Source: Hymenobacter lucidus (GTDB lineage: Bacteria > Bacteroidota > Bacteroidia > Cytophagales > Hymenobacteraceae). Taken from it: a stretch of DNA of 64,000 nt. The translations under genes and the position numbers were made by a program. This document shows positions 25,682 through 35,900 of the stretch, piece by piece; positions within the stretch are counted from its first letter, which is position 1; the number at the start of each line of letters is the position of its first letter. The notes under the pieces were generated by a model. It was not told the DNA's origin, searched no databases, and saw only the letters and a list, made by a program, of their open reading frames with translations. Where the stretch lies: positions 496,001 to 560,000 of the forward strand of contig NZ_JAJADR010000001.1 in assembly GCF_020447265.1 (NCBI RefSeq). The letters are read 5' to 3'.

Positions 25682-26342
25682 CCAACATTTTTCCAAAGCG
25701 CGCCTGGCCATTCTGCTGTCGGGCCGAGGCTCCAACATGGTAGCCCTGGTGCAGGCCGTACAAGGCGGGGTACTGCAGGAACTGGCCGAGGTGGCCGTGG
25801 TGTTCAGCAACAAGCCCGATGCGCCCGGTCTGGAAACGGCCGCCGCTCTGGGCTGCGCCACGGCCAGCCTTGGCAGCCAGGGCCGCAAGCGCCAGGAGTT
25901 TGACGCCGACGTGGTGGAAGTTCTGAACCGCTACCGGCCCGACTATATCGTGTTGGCCGGCTACATGCGCATTCTGTCGCCCACGTTTATTCGCGCCTTT
26001 GCCGGGCGCATCCTCAACATTCACCCCGCCGACACCCACCAGCACCAGGGCCTGCACGCCTACGAATGGGCCTTCGACAACCAGCTGCCGGAAACCAAAA
26101 TTACCGTGCACTTGGTGGATGAGGGCCTCGATACCGGCCCCGTGCTGGCCCAGCAGCCCGTGGATTTGCGTGGCGCCGCTACCCTGCAGGAAGTAGAGCG
26201 TCGCGGCCTGGCCGTGGAGCACCAGCTGTACGCAGCCACATTGGCCGGCCTGATTCAGGGCAAGCTAACTGTACCCGACGCTGCTTTGGCAGCACCCGAT
26301 TCACCCACCACCCCGGAAGCTGGCCTAGCGGCTGGCAACTGA
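25665..26342 (+). CDS. purN: Phosphoribosylglycinamide formyltransferase
   Basis: 225 residues if translation starts at TTG 25665, giving a 17-nt overlap with purD; the only in-frame ATG, at 25620, would overlap purD by 62 nt and add 15 residues. It transfers formyl from 10-formyl-THF to GAR. LLSGRGSNM (phosphate loop), catalytic Asn-His in RILNIHPAD and Asp in EGLDTGPV are present. The segment after the active-site His reads HPADTHQHQG instead of the common HPSLLPxFxG, a variant that keeps the catalytic residues. A Pro/Ala tail closes the protein. Confidence 0.9.
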   Translation: MKAPGNQHFSKARLAILLSGRGSNMVALVQAVQGGVLQELAEVAVVFSNKPDAPGLETAAALGCATASLGSQGRKRQEFDADVVEVLNRYRPDYIVLAGYMRILSPTFIRAFAGRILNIHPADTHQHQGLHAYEWAFDNQLPETKITVHLVDEGLDTGPVLAQQPVDLRGAATLQEVERRGLAVEHQLYAATLAGLIQGKLTVPDAALAAPDSPTTPEAGLAAGN

Positions 26343-26357
26343 CTTTTTGAAACTGCC

Positions 26358-27869
26358 ATGTGCGGAATAGTAGGTTTTTACGGTCCTGATGATGTTGCCC
26401 ACGACATCGTGTTTGGCCTTACCGCGTTGCAGCACCGCGGGCAGGACGCGGCCGGTATTGCCACCTTCGACGACAACTTTCACCTCTGCAAGGGCAACGG
26501 CCTGATTTCCGACGTCTTCAAGCCCAAGCAACTTAAGAAGCTCAAGGGCAACATCGGCATCGGCCACGCCCGCTACACCACCCAGGGCTCCGGCGACTCC
26601 GAGCTGGCCCAGCCCTTCACCACGAGCTACCCTTTCGGCCTCTCGATGGTGCACAACGGCAACGTTATCAACTTCCGCCAGGTGGCCAAGCGCCTGCACG
26701 AGAAGTACCACGTGCTGCCCAAAACCAGCAACGACCTGGAGCTGATTATGTACACCTTCGCCTCGGAGCTGCGCCTCAAAGACCTCGACCGGATTTCGGT
26801 GGTCGACATCTTCGACGCCGTGGAAACCACCCAGGAGCTGGTGAAGGGCGCGTATGCCACCATCACCATCATTGCCGGCTACGGCCTGCTGGCCTTCAAC
26901 GACCCGCTGGGCATCCGGCCGCTGGTGCTGGGCCGCCGCGACACCGAGCGGGGTCCCATCTACGCCTTTGCCTCCGAAAGCACCTGCTTCGATTACCTGG
27001 GCTTTGAGTTTATCGAGAACGTAGGGCCGGGGCAAGCCGTGTTTATCGACAAGGATTTCAAGGTGCACTACAAGAACCAGCAGCAGCTGCCCAAGGCGTT
27101 CTGCGTGTTCGAGCATATCTACTTCGCCCGCGAAGACTCCAACATCCACGGGCGGCTGGTGGCCCGGGAGCGGGTGCGGCTGGGCAAAATGCTGGCCCGC
27201 CGGGTTATCGAGTCGGGTATTCAGCCCGATATGGTGATTGACGTGCCTTCGTCGGGCTACTTTTCGGCTTCCGGGCTGGCCGAGGCCATTGGCGTGCCCT
27301 ACCGCCGGGCGCTGGTCAAAAACAACCACATGGGCCGCTCCTTCATTGTGAGCAGCCAAGCTGGCCGCGAGGACATCGTCAAGAAAAAGCTCAACCCGAT
27401 CCGCGAGTTTGTGGAAGGCAAGAAGGTGGCCGTCGTCGACGACAGTATCGTGCGCGGCACCACTTCCCGGCGCATCGTGCAGATTCTGCGGGAGGCCGGC
27501 GCGGCCGAGGTCTACTTCATTTCCAGCGCCCCGCCCATCGTGAGTCCCTGCATCTACGGCATCGATATGGCCATGAGCACCGACCTGATTGCGGCCAACC
27601 ACACCGAGGAGGAAATCTGCCGGTTTATCGGGGCCGACCGGGTTATCTACCAGTCCATCGAAGATCTGGAGGAGCTCTTTGCCGAGGAGCGCGGCCACGG
27701 CGGCAGCTGCTTCGCCTGCTTCACGGGCAAGTACCCCACCGGCGACGTAACCAAATACCTGGGCCACATCCAGGAGGAGCGCGCCAGCCACCGCGACAAA
27801 GCCAAGAAAAACCGCGGCGAAGTCATTCCCTCCGTCAGCGCCAAAGCCCCCGAGCCGACCGAGCACTAA
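26358..27869 (+). CDS. purF: Amidophosphoribosyltransferase
   Basis: 503 residues. First committed step of purine synthesis: PRPP plus glutamine to phosphoribosylamine. The nucleophile Cys2 follows Met directly (MCGIVGFYGP), so no long propeptide is present. The PRPP loop is VVDDSIVRGTTS. Cysteines in AFCVFEHIYF, VSPCIYGID and SCFACFTGKYPTGD match the four-Cys iron-sulfur cluster of the Bacillus-type enzyme. A charged C-terminal tail of about 40 residues is not conserved. It starts 15 nt after purN. Confidence 0.96.
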   Translation: MCGIVGFYGPDDVAHDIVFGLTALQHRGQDAAGIATFDDNFHLCKGNGLISDVFKPKQLKKLKGNIGIGHARYTTQGSGDSELAQPFTTSYPFGLSMVHNGNVINFRQVAKRLHEKYHVLPKTSNDLELIMYTFASELRLKDLDRISVVDIFDAVETTQELVKGAYATITIIAGYGLLAFNDPLGIRPLVLGRRDTERGPIYAFASESTCFDYLGFEFIENVGPGQAVFIDKDFKVHYKNQQQLPKAFCVFEHIYFAREDSNIHGRLVARERVRLGKMLARRVIESGIQPDMVIDVPSSGYFSASGLAEAIGVPYRRALVKNNHMGRSFIVSSQAGREDIVKKKLNPIREFVEGKKVAVVDDSIVRGTTSRRIVQILREAGAAEVYFISSAPPIVSPCIYGIDMAMSTDLIAANHTEEEICRFIGADRVIYQSIEDLEELFAEERGHGGSCFACFTGKYPTGDVTKYLGHIQEERASHRDKAKKNRGEVIPSVSAKAPEPTEH

Positions 27870-27880
27870 CCCCAATTGCT

Positions 27881-27909
27881 TGTTATCCAGAGTCGAGTTC
27901 CGGATAACA
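27881..27909. promoter_or_regulatory. Inverted repeat in the purF-purM gap
   Basis: TGTTATCC and GGATAACA form a perfect 8-nt inverted repeat with a 13-nt spacer, 28 nt before the purM start. It could be an operator or an mRNA hairpin that tunes purM. No T run follows, so it is not a terminator. Confidence 0.4.
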
Positions 27910-27936
27910 GACGCTTACTACAACTTGCCCTCTGCC

Positions 27937-29052
27937 ATGAGCCAGACTTCAGCCGAAACCAACCTCAAACAAACCGCCGGCTACTCCATCGAAGAAGGCA
28001 ATGCCGCCTCCAAAAATGCGTACCACTGGGCGCAGAAAACCTTCTCGACCCGGGCCGGCAAGCCCGGCGAGCCGGCGCAGGACCTGGCCGGGGGCTTCTC
28101 CAACGAAATCCGCTTCGGGGCCGAGCGGCTGGGCATCGGCTCCGATGGTATCGGCACCAAGATTGAAGTGGCCGAGCGTACCGACCGCTACGACACGCTG
28201 GGCTACGACCTGATTGCTATGGTGGCCGACGACCTGATAGTGGCCGGCTTCATCCCGACCAACCTGTCGAACATCATTGATGTGAATACGCTCAACTACG
28301 AGGTGGTGGACGAGCTGATGCGCGGCCTGCACGACGCGGCGCAGTTCAGCCAGATTGCCGTGACGGGCGGCGAAATTGCTGAGCTCGGCAACCGCATCGG
28401 CGGCTACCCCGGGGCCCGCATGAACTTCAACTGGTGCTCGACGGCCGTGGGCGTGCTGCACCCCAGTCTGGAGCGGCCTTTGAGTGGGGCCAACGTGCGG
28501 GCCGGGCAGGCGGTAGTGGCGCTTCGCTCACCTTCGTTCCGCTCTAATGGCTACTCCCTGGCCCGCCGTGCCCTCACCAAGGCCTTCGGCGAAGCCTGGC
28601 ACACGGCGCCCTACACCGGCCCCGATGCCGCCGAGATGGGCAATACCTGGGGCGACGTAATGCTGGCGCCTTCGCTGATCTTCGCGCCCGGCGTGGGCGC
28701 GGTGCTCGATGCGGGCCTGCCGCTGCACGCGGCCGCCCACATCACCGGCGGCGGCATTGCCGACAACTTCAAGCGCGTGCTCAAAACCGGCGTGGGGGCC
28801 AAGCTGACCAACCTGTTTGAGCCTCTGCCCGCCATGCAGCAGCTGGCCGAGCTGGCCGGCATTACGCCCACGGAAGCCTACCTCTACTGGAATATGGGCA
28901 ACGGCATGCTGCTCGTAACCGACGAAGCCCAGGCCGAAGCCGTAGCCGAAAATCTGCGCGGCAACGGCTACCAGGCACAGGTAGCGGGCCGCATCACCAC
29001 CGAGCCGGGCGTGCGGCTGACGGTGGCTGCGGGTGAGCTGAGCTACGAGTAG
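27937..29052 (+). CDS. purM: AIR synthase (PurM family)
   Basis: 371 residues from the ATG at 27937 (MSQTSAETN); an in-frame TTG at 27880 would add 19 residues that cross the inverted repeat and is not preferred. It converts FGAM to AIR with ATP. The AIR synthase fold is shown by GIGSDGIGTKIEVAE, YDLIAMVADDLIVAG, VTGGEIAELG, SFRSNGYSLAR, HITGGGIADNFKRVL and YWNMGNGMLLV. It is the last gene of the cluster and completes the set purD, N, L/Q, M, C/E. purH, purB and purA are not in the window. Confidence 0.93.
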   Translation: MSQTSAETNLKQTAGYSIEEGNAASKNAYHWAQKTFSTRAGKPGEPAQDLAGGFSNEIRFGAERLGIGSDGIGTKIEVAERTDRYDTLGYDLIAMVADDLIVAGFIPTNLSNIIDVNTLNYEVVDELMRGLHDAAQFSQIAVTGGEIAELGNRIGGYPGARMNFNWCSTAVGVLHPSLERPLSGANVRAGQAVVALRSPSFRSNGYSLARRALTKAFGEAWHTAPYTGPDAAEMGNTWGDVMLAPSLIFAPGVGAVLDAGLPLHAAAHITGGGIADNFKRVLKTGVGAKLTNLFEPLPAMQQLAELAGITPTEAYLYWNMGNGMLLVTDEAQAEAVAENLRGNGYQAQVAGRITTEPGVRLTVAAGELSYE

Positions 29053-29084
29053 AAGCTGCTGTGGCGAGGCGGCTCGAATAAACG

Positions 29085-29261
29085 TGTCCTTGCGAGGAGG
29101 CACGACATTCCGCGCATCAAGCGGCGTCAATCCGTCCTCTGCTAGTGACAAACGCCCTTCTACCAGAAAGCCCTTTATTCCCGGCGGAGTAAAGGGCTTT
29201 TCACTTTAGGAAGCGCGGCACATTTCAGAGGACGGATTGCTTCGCGTACCTCGCAATGACA
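29085..29261. repeat. Dispersed palindromic repeat holding a bidirectional terminator
   Basis: Outer arms TGTCCTTGCGAGG / CCTCGCAATGACA pair at 12 of 13 positions. Inner arms CAATCCGTCCTCTG (29128-29141) and CAGAGGACGGATTG (29226-29239) are perfect. At the centre is a terminator hairpin AAAGCCCTTTA / TAAAGGGCTTTT (about 29167-29201). It sits between the convergent purM and HMA genes. The element at 39293-39447 shares its arm sequences. Confidence 0.8.
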
Positions 29262-29270
29262 CAAAGCTGC

Positions 29271-29486
29271 TTAGGCGGCCAGGGGCTCAATATCGAACCC
29301 GGCCTGGGCTACCGACTTCATGATCAGCTCGGGGATGGGGTTAGCGCCTTCCACGGTGAGGATTTTGTCGGGGTTGCTGGTATCTACGCTCCACTTTTCG
29401 ACGCTGGCTTCGGCGTCGAGGAAGGGCGTGACGGCGCGCAGGCAGTTGGCGCAGTTGATGCTGGTTTTGAATTTCAGGATTGACAT
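29271..29486 (-). CDS. Heavy-metal-associated (HMA) domain protein
   Basis: 71 residues from the ATG at 29486; a longer frame upstream adds unlike sequence and is rejected. A single ferredoxin-like HMA domain with Cys12 and Cys15 in INCANC binds a soft metal, probably Cu(I) as in CopZ-type chaperones. The usual preceding Met-x-Cys is replaced by Ile-Asn-Cys. No transporter is adjacent. Confidence 0.82.
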   Translation of the reverse strand: MSILKFKTSINCANCLRAVTPFLDAEASVEKWSVDTSNPDKILTVEGANPIPELIMKSVAQAGFDIEPLAA

Positions 29487-29669
29487 GGCAAGTAGTTGGT
29501 TAGGCCGCCGCTGACGTAGCGGCGGGATAGGGTGCTGGTATAACAACGAATGCTGCGCAAAAGTAGCGGTGGGAGCAGAGCCGGATGGTACAGGCTTTGG
29601 CCGGCGGTGTGCAGAGTTTTGCCGTATTTCGCCGCTCCAAACCACTTACGTCGCGTACGACTTCCCGCA

Positions 29670-30200
29670 ATGGATACGAAGGAATTTTGGCAGCTCATAG
29701 AGGCCACCAAGCAAGCCGCCGCTGGCAACCAGGCGCGGCAGGAGCAGCTACTTATTGCCCGGCTGGCCGAGCAGGAGCCCGATTCCATTATCGACTTCGA
29801 GTGTCTGATGCGGCAGTACGTCATCGAGGCGGATGATTTCCGGATCATGGCCGCCCAGAAAATCATCGACGGCTACGTGTCCGACGACCCTTACCTGTAC
29901 TTCCGCTGCTGGCTGGTGGCGCAGGGCGAGGCTGTGTTTCGCGCCGCTCTGCAGCAGGCCGACAGCCTGGCCCAGGTAGTGGAGGAGCCCTACCAGGACT
30001 TTGAGCAGCTGCTCTACGTGGCTACCATTGCCTTCTCGGAGCGCACCGGCAAGACGGCAGAGGATGACACCTTCCCCCGGGCCCTGGCCGCCGCCCGCGG
30101 CCTCGACTACGGCTCGGGCTCCGTCACGAAGGGCGAAGACTGGACCGATAATCAGTTGCCCAAGCTGCTGCCGCGGCTCTGGAAGAAGTTCGGCGGGTGA
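29670..30200 (+). CDS. DUF4240 domain-containing protein
   Basis: 176 residues from the ATG at 29670. MDTKEFWQLIEATKQAA, FECLMRQYVIEADDF, YLYFRCWLVAQGEAVF and the C-terminal KLLPRLWKKF match DUF4240, a family of unknown function often found with WGR domains. The next gene carries both domains; the two are probably co-transcribed. Confidence 0.8.
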   Translation: MDTKEFWQLIEATKQAAAGNQARQEQLLIARLAEQEPDSIIDFECLMRQYVIEADDFRIMAAQKIIDGYVSDDPYLYFRCWLVAQGEAVFRAALQQADSLAQVVEEPYQDFEQLLYVATIAFSERTGKTAEDDTFPRALAAARGLDYGSGSVTKGEDWTDNQLPKLLPRLWKKFGG

Positions 30201-30225
30201 GAAATATTCTTATAAAAATGCATTT

Positions 30226-30927
30226 GTGAAACAGTATTTCATCAATCAGGAAGGTGAGTCCAACAAGTTTTGGACTATCGAAATTGACAATACAGCCTAC
30301 ACTACAACCTTTGGCAAGATTGGAACTCAAGGTAGAGAAGCCCACAAAGAATTTGCTACTGCGGTAGCATGCGCTGCGGAGGCTGCCAAGCTGATCCGGG
30401 AAAAGCAGCGCAAAGGTTATCGGGCAGTACAGGCAAATGAATCGATTCCAGAGAAAATGCCAGTTCCGTATCGGCCCATGAGTGAGGGTTTGTTTTGGGA
30501 GATACTAGACTTGTTTAACTGGAAGAAAACCGGTGATGATGACGCAGTAATGCTGCCGGCCGAGAAACGGTTGGCGACTTTACCAGTAGAAGACATCTTT
30601 GCATTTGAGGATATACTGACCGAGAAGCTTTACCAACTGGATGGCGAACAGTACGCTGCGGCCTGCTATCCGGGCGAGGATACCAACCATATATCAGGCG
30701 ACGCTTTTCTATACGACAGATGCAGCGTACTGGTCAATGGGCCAGTGTTTTATGAATCTGTAGTAAATGACCCCTCCAAATGGCCGGTAGGAATGGAGTT
30801 CGAAAGCTTACTAAACTTAGCAGCCCAAGCCTACACGCGTAAAACCAAAGAAGAAGACTTCCCGCACCTAACAGCGCTTTCCTACGAAACCAGAAGCAAT
30901 ATGGCCGGTTGGCCCAGCTTGATGTAA
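30226..30927 (+). CDS. WGR and DUF4240 domain protein
   Basis: 233 residues from GTG 30226, the only suitable start before the first domain. Residues about 1-70 are a WGR domain (FWTIEIDNTAYTTTFGKIGT, KLIREKQRKGYR), a module found with PARPs and MolR-type proteins that can bind nucleic acid. Residues about 85-160 resemble DUF4240 (FWEILDLFNWKK, EDIFAFEDILTEKLYQLDGE). Coding DNA is clearly richer in A+T than the flanking genes, which suggests recent acquisition. It is convergent with pncB with only 7 nt between stops. Confidence 0.72.
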   Translation: MKQYFINQEGESNKFWTIEIDNTAYTTTFGKIGTQGREAHKEFATAVACAAEAAKLIREKQRKGYRAVQANESIPEKMPVPYRPMSEGLFWEILDLFNWKKTGDDDAVMLPAEKRLATLPVEDIFAFEDILTEKLYQLDGEQYAAACYPGEDTNHISGDAFLYDRCSVLVNGPVFYESVVNDPSKWPVGMEFESLLNLAAQAYTRKTKEEDFPHLTALSYETRSNMAGWPSLM

Positions 30928-30934
30928 GCTACCC

Positions 30935-32431
30935 CTACGCCGGCCGCTGGGGCCGTTTCTCCAGAATCAGGTTGGTGCGGAAGGTGTTCAGGCTTTCCTC
31001 CAGGCCCACGGGGTACACGTGCGGGTTGAGGAAGCGCCGGATGCTGGGGTCGAGGCTGGCTACTTCGCGCTGGGCGTGGGCGCGGCTCTGCTGCAGCGTG
31101 GGCAGCGCGGCCACCAGCTCGCCGGTCCGGAACACGGGCTCCAGCAATTCCCGGAACTGGGTGCTGCGGATGGGCCGGCGGCGCGTAGGATCCACGGGGT
31201 CCACGATGGTCAGGTCCTGGGGCAGGGGCTCGGCCGAGTTGTAGAGCATATCGGCGCGGGGCTGGCCCTTCTCGGTTTCGTAGCGCCGCACCTGCAGGAT
31301 ACCCGGAATGCTGGTTTTGGCCAGTTGCTCCGATATTTTCACCGTGTATTCCCAGCCCGAGTCGTCGGCTTTGCGCAGGGCAGCCAGCTTATACACGCCG
31401 CCCAGGGCCGGCTGGTCGTAGGCCGTGACGAGCTTGGTGCCAATGCCCCAGGTGTCGATGCGGGCCCCTTGCTGCTTGAGGCTGGTAATGAGGTTTTCGT
31501 CGAGGTCATTGCTGGCCACGATGCGCGTATTGGGGAAGCCGGCCTCGTTGAGCAAGGCCCGGGCCTCGCGGCTGAGGTAGGCTAAGTCGCCTGAGTCGAG
31601 GCGGATGCCGCCCAGCTCGTGGCCCTTTTCGCGCATGCGCCGCGCCACGCTGATGGCTCGCCGCACGCCTTCCAGCGTGTCGTAGGTATCGACGAGAAAC
31701 ACCGAGTCGTCGGGAAAGGCGGCGGCATAGGCTTCAAAAGCTTCTTCTTCGTTGCCGAACGACATCACCCAGCTGTGGGCGTGGGTGCCGCGCACCGGAA
31801 TGCCAAACTGTTGCCCGGCCAGCACGTTGGACGTACCATCGACGCCGCCCAGATAGGCAGCGCGGCTGGCGCCCAGGCCGCCGTCGAAGCCCTGGGCCCG
31901 GCGTAGACCGAACTCAAACACCTGGTCGTCGCCGGCTACTTCCCGGATGCGGGCCGCCTTAGTGGCAATCAGCGTCTGGAAGTTGACGAGCGTGAGCAGG
32001 GCCGTTTCCAGCAGCTGGGCCTGCAGCAGCGGCCCTTTGATGCGCATAAGCGGCTCGTTGGCAAACACCACGGTGCCCTCGGCAATGGCATCTACGTCGC
32101 AGGTAAACTTAAGCTCTCCGAGATAGGTCAGGAACTCCGCCGGAAACAGCGGTCCGCCCTTAGCCCCGCGCAGGCTGGCGAGGTAGGTCAGGTCTTCGGG
32201 CGAAAAGCGCAGGTTGTTTAGCCAGTCGGCGGCATAGGCCAGGCCGGCGCACACGGCATAGCCGCCGCCGAAAGGTGGCTTGCGGAAATACAGGTGAAAA
32301 ACGGCTTCCCGATCCTGCATGCCCTGTTTCCAGTAGCCGTAGCTCATCGTGAGCTGATAGAGGTCGGTGACAAGGCTGAGCGTAGACGAATAAAGGCTGG
32401 AGAGGGGGGCGTTTTCCGGGGCGCTGGGCAT
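30935..32431 (-). CDS. pncB: Nicotinate phosphoribosyltransferase
   Basis: 498 residues from the ATG at 32431; an upstream extension to 32536 lacks family similarity. It makes nicotinate mononucleotide from nicotinate and PRPP for NAD salvage. Signatures are LVTDLYQLTMSYGYW, VFANEPLMRIKGP, the active-site histidine region RGTHAHSWVMSFG, LVDTYDT and GGIRLDSGDL. Monocistronic by spacing. Confidence 0.95.
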   Translation of the reverse strand: MPSAPENAPLSSLYSSTLSLVTDLYQLTMSYGYWKQGMQDREAVFHLYFRKPPFGGGYAVCAGLAYAADWLNNLRFSPEDLTYLASLRGAKGGPLFPAEFLTYLGELKFTCDVDAIAEGTVVFANEPLMRIKGPLLQAQLLETALLTLVNFQTLIATKAARIREVAGDDQVFEFGLRRAQGFDGGLGASRAAYLGGVDGTSNVLAGQQFGIPVRGTHAHSWVMSFGNEEEAFEAYAAAFPDDSVFLVDTYDTLEGVRRAISVARRMREKGHELGGIRLDSGDLAYLSREARALLNEAGFPNTRIVASNDLDENLITSLKQQGARIDTWGIGTKLVTAYDQPALGGVYKLAALRKADDSGWEYTVKISEQLAKTSIPGILQVRRYETEKGQPRADMLYNSAEPLPQDLTIVDPVDPTRRRPIRSTQFRELLEPVFRTGELVAALPTLQQSRAHAQREVASLDPSIRRFLNPHVYPVGLEESLNTFRTNLILEKRPQRPA

Positions 32432-32945
32432 AGCAGAAGGTAAAAGTTGGGCAAGAGGGCAGAAACTCACCGCTATAGTACGGCTCCGGCGCCACAGTAG
32501 CCGCCGGGCCGCGGGCAACAGCCGGGAGCCGGGCACAAAGGTTGAAGAAAATGAGCAAAGTGAGCCGCCGCACCTGTCGCCGCCGCCTCAAAGCAGCAGC
32601 CGGAAGTTAGCATGAGCTATCAACTGACTGGAAAACAGATTATTGCTGCTGAAAAATATTGCTTTTTTTGCCTTGCCAGGGTTACCACTGTCGACTACCT
32701 TTCTGACCAGTTGCAAGAGTCCATCCAGCCTGGATTAAAGTGATATTTGCCTAAAAATTTACCGCGCAAACAAGCTTAATTGCCCCAAGCGCATAAGTCT
32801 TAAATATTTCTATACTATTGGGTGATTGACTTTCAGTAATAACCTAATATTATTGTATTAAGGTTTGAAAAATTCAATTTCGAGATATTCGAACTGCACT
32901 GCCTTTATAGTCTTTTACCTATTAGTTTTCCCCACACCCTAGCAC
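32432..32945. other. Divergent intergenic region pncB / Kelch protein
   Basis: 514 nt: a GC-rich part next to pncB and an AT-rich part next to the Kelch gene. Imperfect dyad AACCTAATA / TATTAAGGTT lies near 32842-32867. No -24/-12 promoter and no clear TAnnTTTG box were found, and no small gene is supported. Confidence 0.4.
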
Positions 32946-35900
32946 ATGAGAAACTTTCTACCAGCTCTAACACTGGCTTTGCTGGTCGTGCCGGCTACAG
33001 AGTCCGTGTTTGCGCAGCAAGCCCCTGTTCGCCAACGTATTCCCGGGCAGTACTACCCTGATATGGGTCCTCGCTCACAAGGCCGGCCCAGTGCCGCCTC
33101 TACCTCCGGCGGGCAGCTGGACCAGGCCCGCATTACGGCTCCCTGGACGACGATGGCCAGCATGAGTCTGGCGCGGGGCCAGCACGCAGCAGCTACTGTG
33201 GGCGGCAAAATATACGTGTGGGCCGGCTACCTCGGTCCACAGGGTGGTAACATCACCTCTCTCTACAATACCCTCGAAATCTATAATCCGGCTACCAACA
33301 GCTGGAGCGCGGGCGCCGCTTACCCACAGGAAGCGCGGGGAATGTGCGCCACGGTGGGCACCGACGGCCTTATCTACAGCTTCAGCGGCGTGAATATCGG
33401 TGGCCACACCAGCGGCAGCTACCGCTACAATCCCAACACCAACGTGTGGGCTCCTATTGCCTCCATTCCTGCGGCGCAATGGCTGGCCGCTGCCGCAACG
33501 GGTGCCGATGGCAGAATCTACGTATTCGGCGGCTTCAACGCATCGTCGGTGCTGGATGATTCGCAAACCCAGATTTATACCCCCGCTACCAATACCTGGA
33601 CCACCGGTGCCAGTATGCCGGTGGGGCGGCACGGCCACGCTGCGGTGAAAGATGCCAATGGCATTATGCACATCATTGGTGGCAATGGTTCTAGCACGTC
33701 CGGTGCATCGGCCATTACTTCGCACGTAGCCTACAACCCGACTACTAATACCTGGACAACGCTGGCGCCGCTGCCGGTGGGCGTAAACCAGGCCGGTGCT
33801 GCGCTCGGAGCCGATGGCAACATTTACGTTGTTGGGGGCAAAGACAACTACATCAACAACAACCCCAACTACTTCAGCACGGTGTATGTGTACAATCCCG
33901 GTACCAACACCTGGAGCACGGGCACCAGCCTGCCAATTCAGTTAAGCGAAACCAAGTCCCTGACGCTGGGTACCGACATTTACACCGTAGGTGGGGCCAA
34001 TGGCAGCATGCAGGCCGTAACCTACCGCACCTCGGTAGCCAACACCTACACCTGGACGGGCGCTACTTCCACTGCCTGGAACGTGGGCTCCAACTGGTCG
34101 GGAGGCGTGGTGCCCACGGCCGCCGACAATGCCACTATTCCCGCTGGCCTGTCGCGCTATCCGGTGGTGAGCACTACAACCGCCACGGCTGGCCTAGTAA
34201 CGGTAAACGGCGGTGCCACGCTCAGCATTGCCGACGGCGGCACGCTGACGGTAACGGGTAATTTGGTCAACAACGGCACGTTCAACGCGGCCGGTAATGC
34301 TACTGTGGCCCTGTCGGGTGCCGTGGCTCAAACGGTAGGCGGGAGCAGCACCACGCAGTTCCGCAACCTGACGGTGGGCACTTCGGGCGCCTCGCTAGGT
34401 GGCCGCGTGGAAATTCAGCGCCTGCTGACGCTCAACGGCAACCTAACCACTACCGGCCAGCAGTTCCTGATTCTGTCGAACAACGTGGGCACCGGCATGG
34501 TAGTCAACAACGGCGGCGTGGTTAGTGGCTCGGCCATTGTGCAGCGCTACATCGATGTGGCCAGCAACACGGGTTTCGGCTACCGGCACTTTGCGCCGGC
34601 CGTCAGCGGAGGCACGCTCAACACGTTGAACGTCTTCCCAATTCTGCCCGGAGCCCAGAACCCCGGGCCAATCCAGACCAACACGAACTATAACTCTGCT
34701 GCCGAGCCGAGTTTGGTTACGCCTTTCCCCACTGTTTTCTCTTACGAGCAGAACCGCGTGGGCAACGTGGCTGGTCCTATCGGCTTCAACCAAGGTTGGA
34801 GCTCGCCGAGCGCAAACGCAACCCTGAACCCTGCCTTCGGCCTGACTATCAACGAGCCGGCCGGTAACTTCTTTGAGCTGACGGGCACAAACCTTACTAC
34901 GGGTAATGTCACCAGAACTGGTCTGACCTACCGTATAGCTGGCGAATCGGGCTGGCAGCTGATTGGCAACCCCTATCCGTCGCCCATCGACTGGAACCGC
35001 GTAGGCCTCAACAATGTGGACGCCGCTGCTTACGTATACCGCTCCACGGGCCAGTATGATGGTGGCTACACGGCTTATGTCAATGGCGTGGGTACCAACA
35101 TTATACCAATGGGTCAGGCATTTTTTGTGCGTGTAAGCGCGGTTGGCGCCTCGGGTACTGTCGCCTTCACCAATGCCTCGCGCGAAACCACCTTTACTGA
35201 TCCTACCTACGCCCGGCCCGCCAAAACCGAGACGCGCCCCCTGCTCCAGCTCACGCTGCAGCGCCAGGGCACTACCGACGCAGCCGGTCAGGATGACTTT
35301 TACGTGTATGAGGAAGCCGGGGCCAGCTTGGGCTTCGACAAGGACTTTGACGCCCTGAAAGTGCAGTTCAACGGTGGCGACCAGCCCACCATCTACCAGC
35401 AGGCAGGCTCCGACTATCTGGCTATTCAGGGCTTGCCCGCCGGCAATAGCCCGCGTAGCGTAACCTTGAGCGTGAATGCTGCCGTGGCTGGTACGTACAC
35501 GTTTGCTCCCACGCAGCTGCTGAACTTTGCCGCTACCGAGCCCGTGTGGCTGGAAGACAAGCTGACCGGCACCTGGCACAACCTACAGCAGGGTGCTTAC
35601 AGCGTGCAGCTTGGCCAGGGCCTGAGCACCTCACGCTTTGTGCTGCACCTGCACGAAGCCCGGCCTTTGTCGAGCGGTAAAAACAACACCTGGGCTGGCG
35701 AGCTGCAACTCTACCCCAACCCTGCCTCGAAGGCTCCGGTAACGGTAGCGGCCAGCGGCGTAGCCGGCACCACCGCCGAACTGACGCTGGTAAACAGTGT
35801 AGGCCAGCGCGTATGGCAGCACACGGCGGCAGTAGCCGGCCGGGAGCTGCGTACTACGGTGCCGGTAGCCGGCTTGGCGGCGGGCGTCTACACGCTGCAG

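Noticed and set aside
26325-27875. A 516-codon minus-strand frame opposite purF
   Set aside because: Shadow of purF, whose motifs are complete on the plus strand. Similar long shadows cover purM, purC and the giant T9SS gene.
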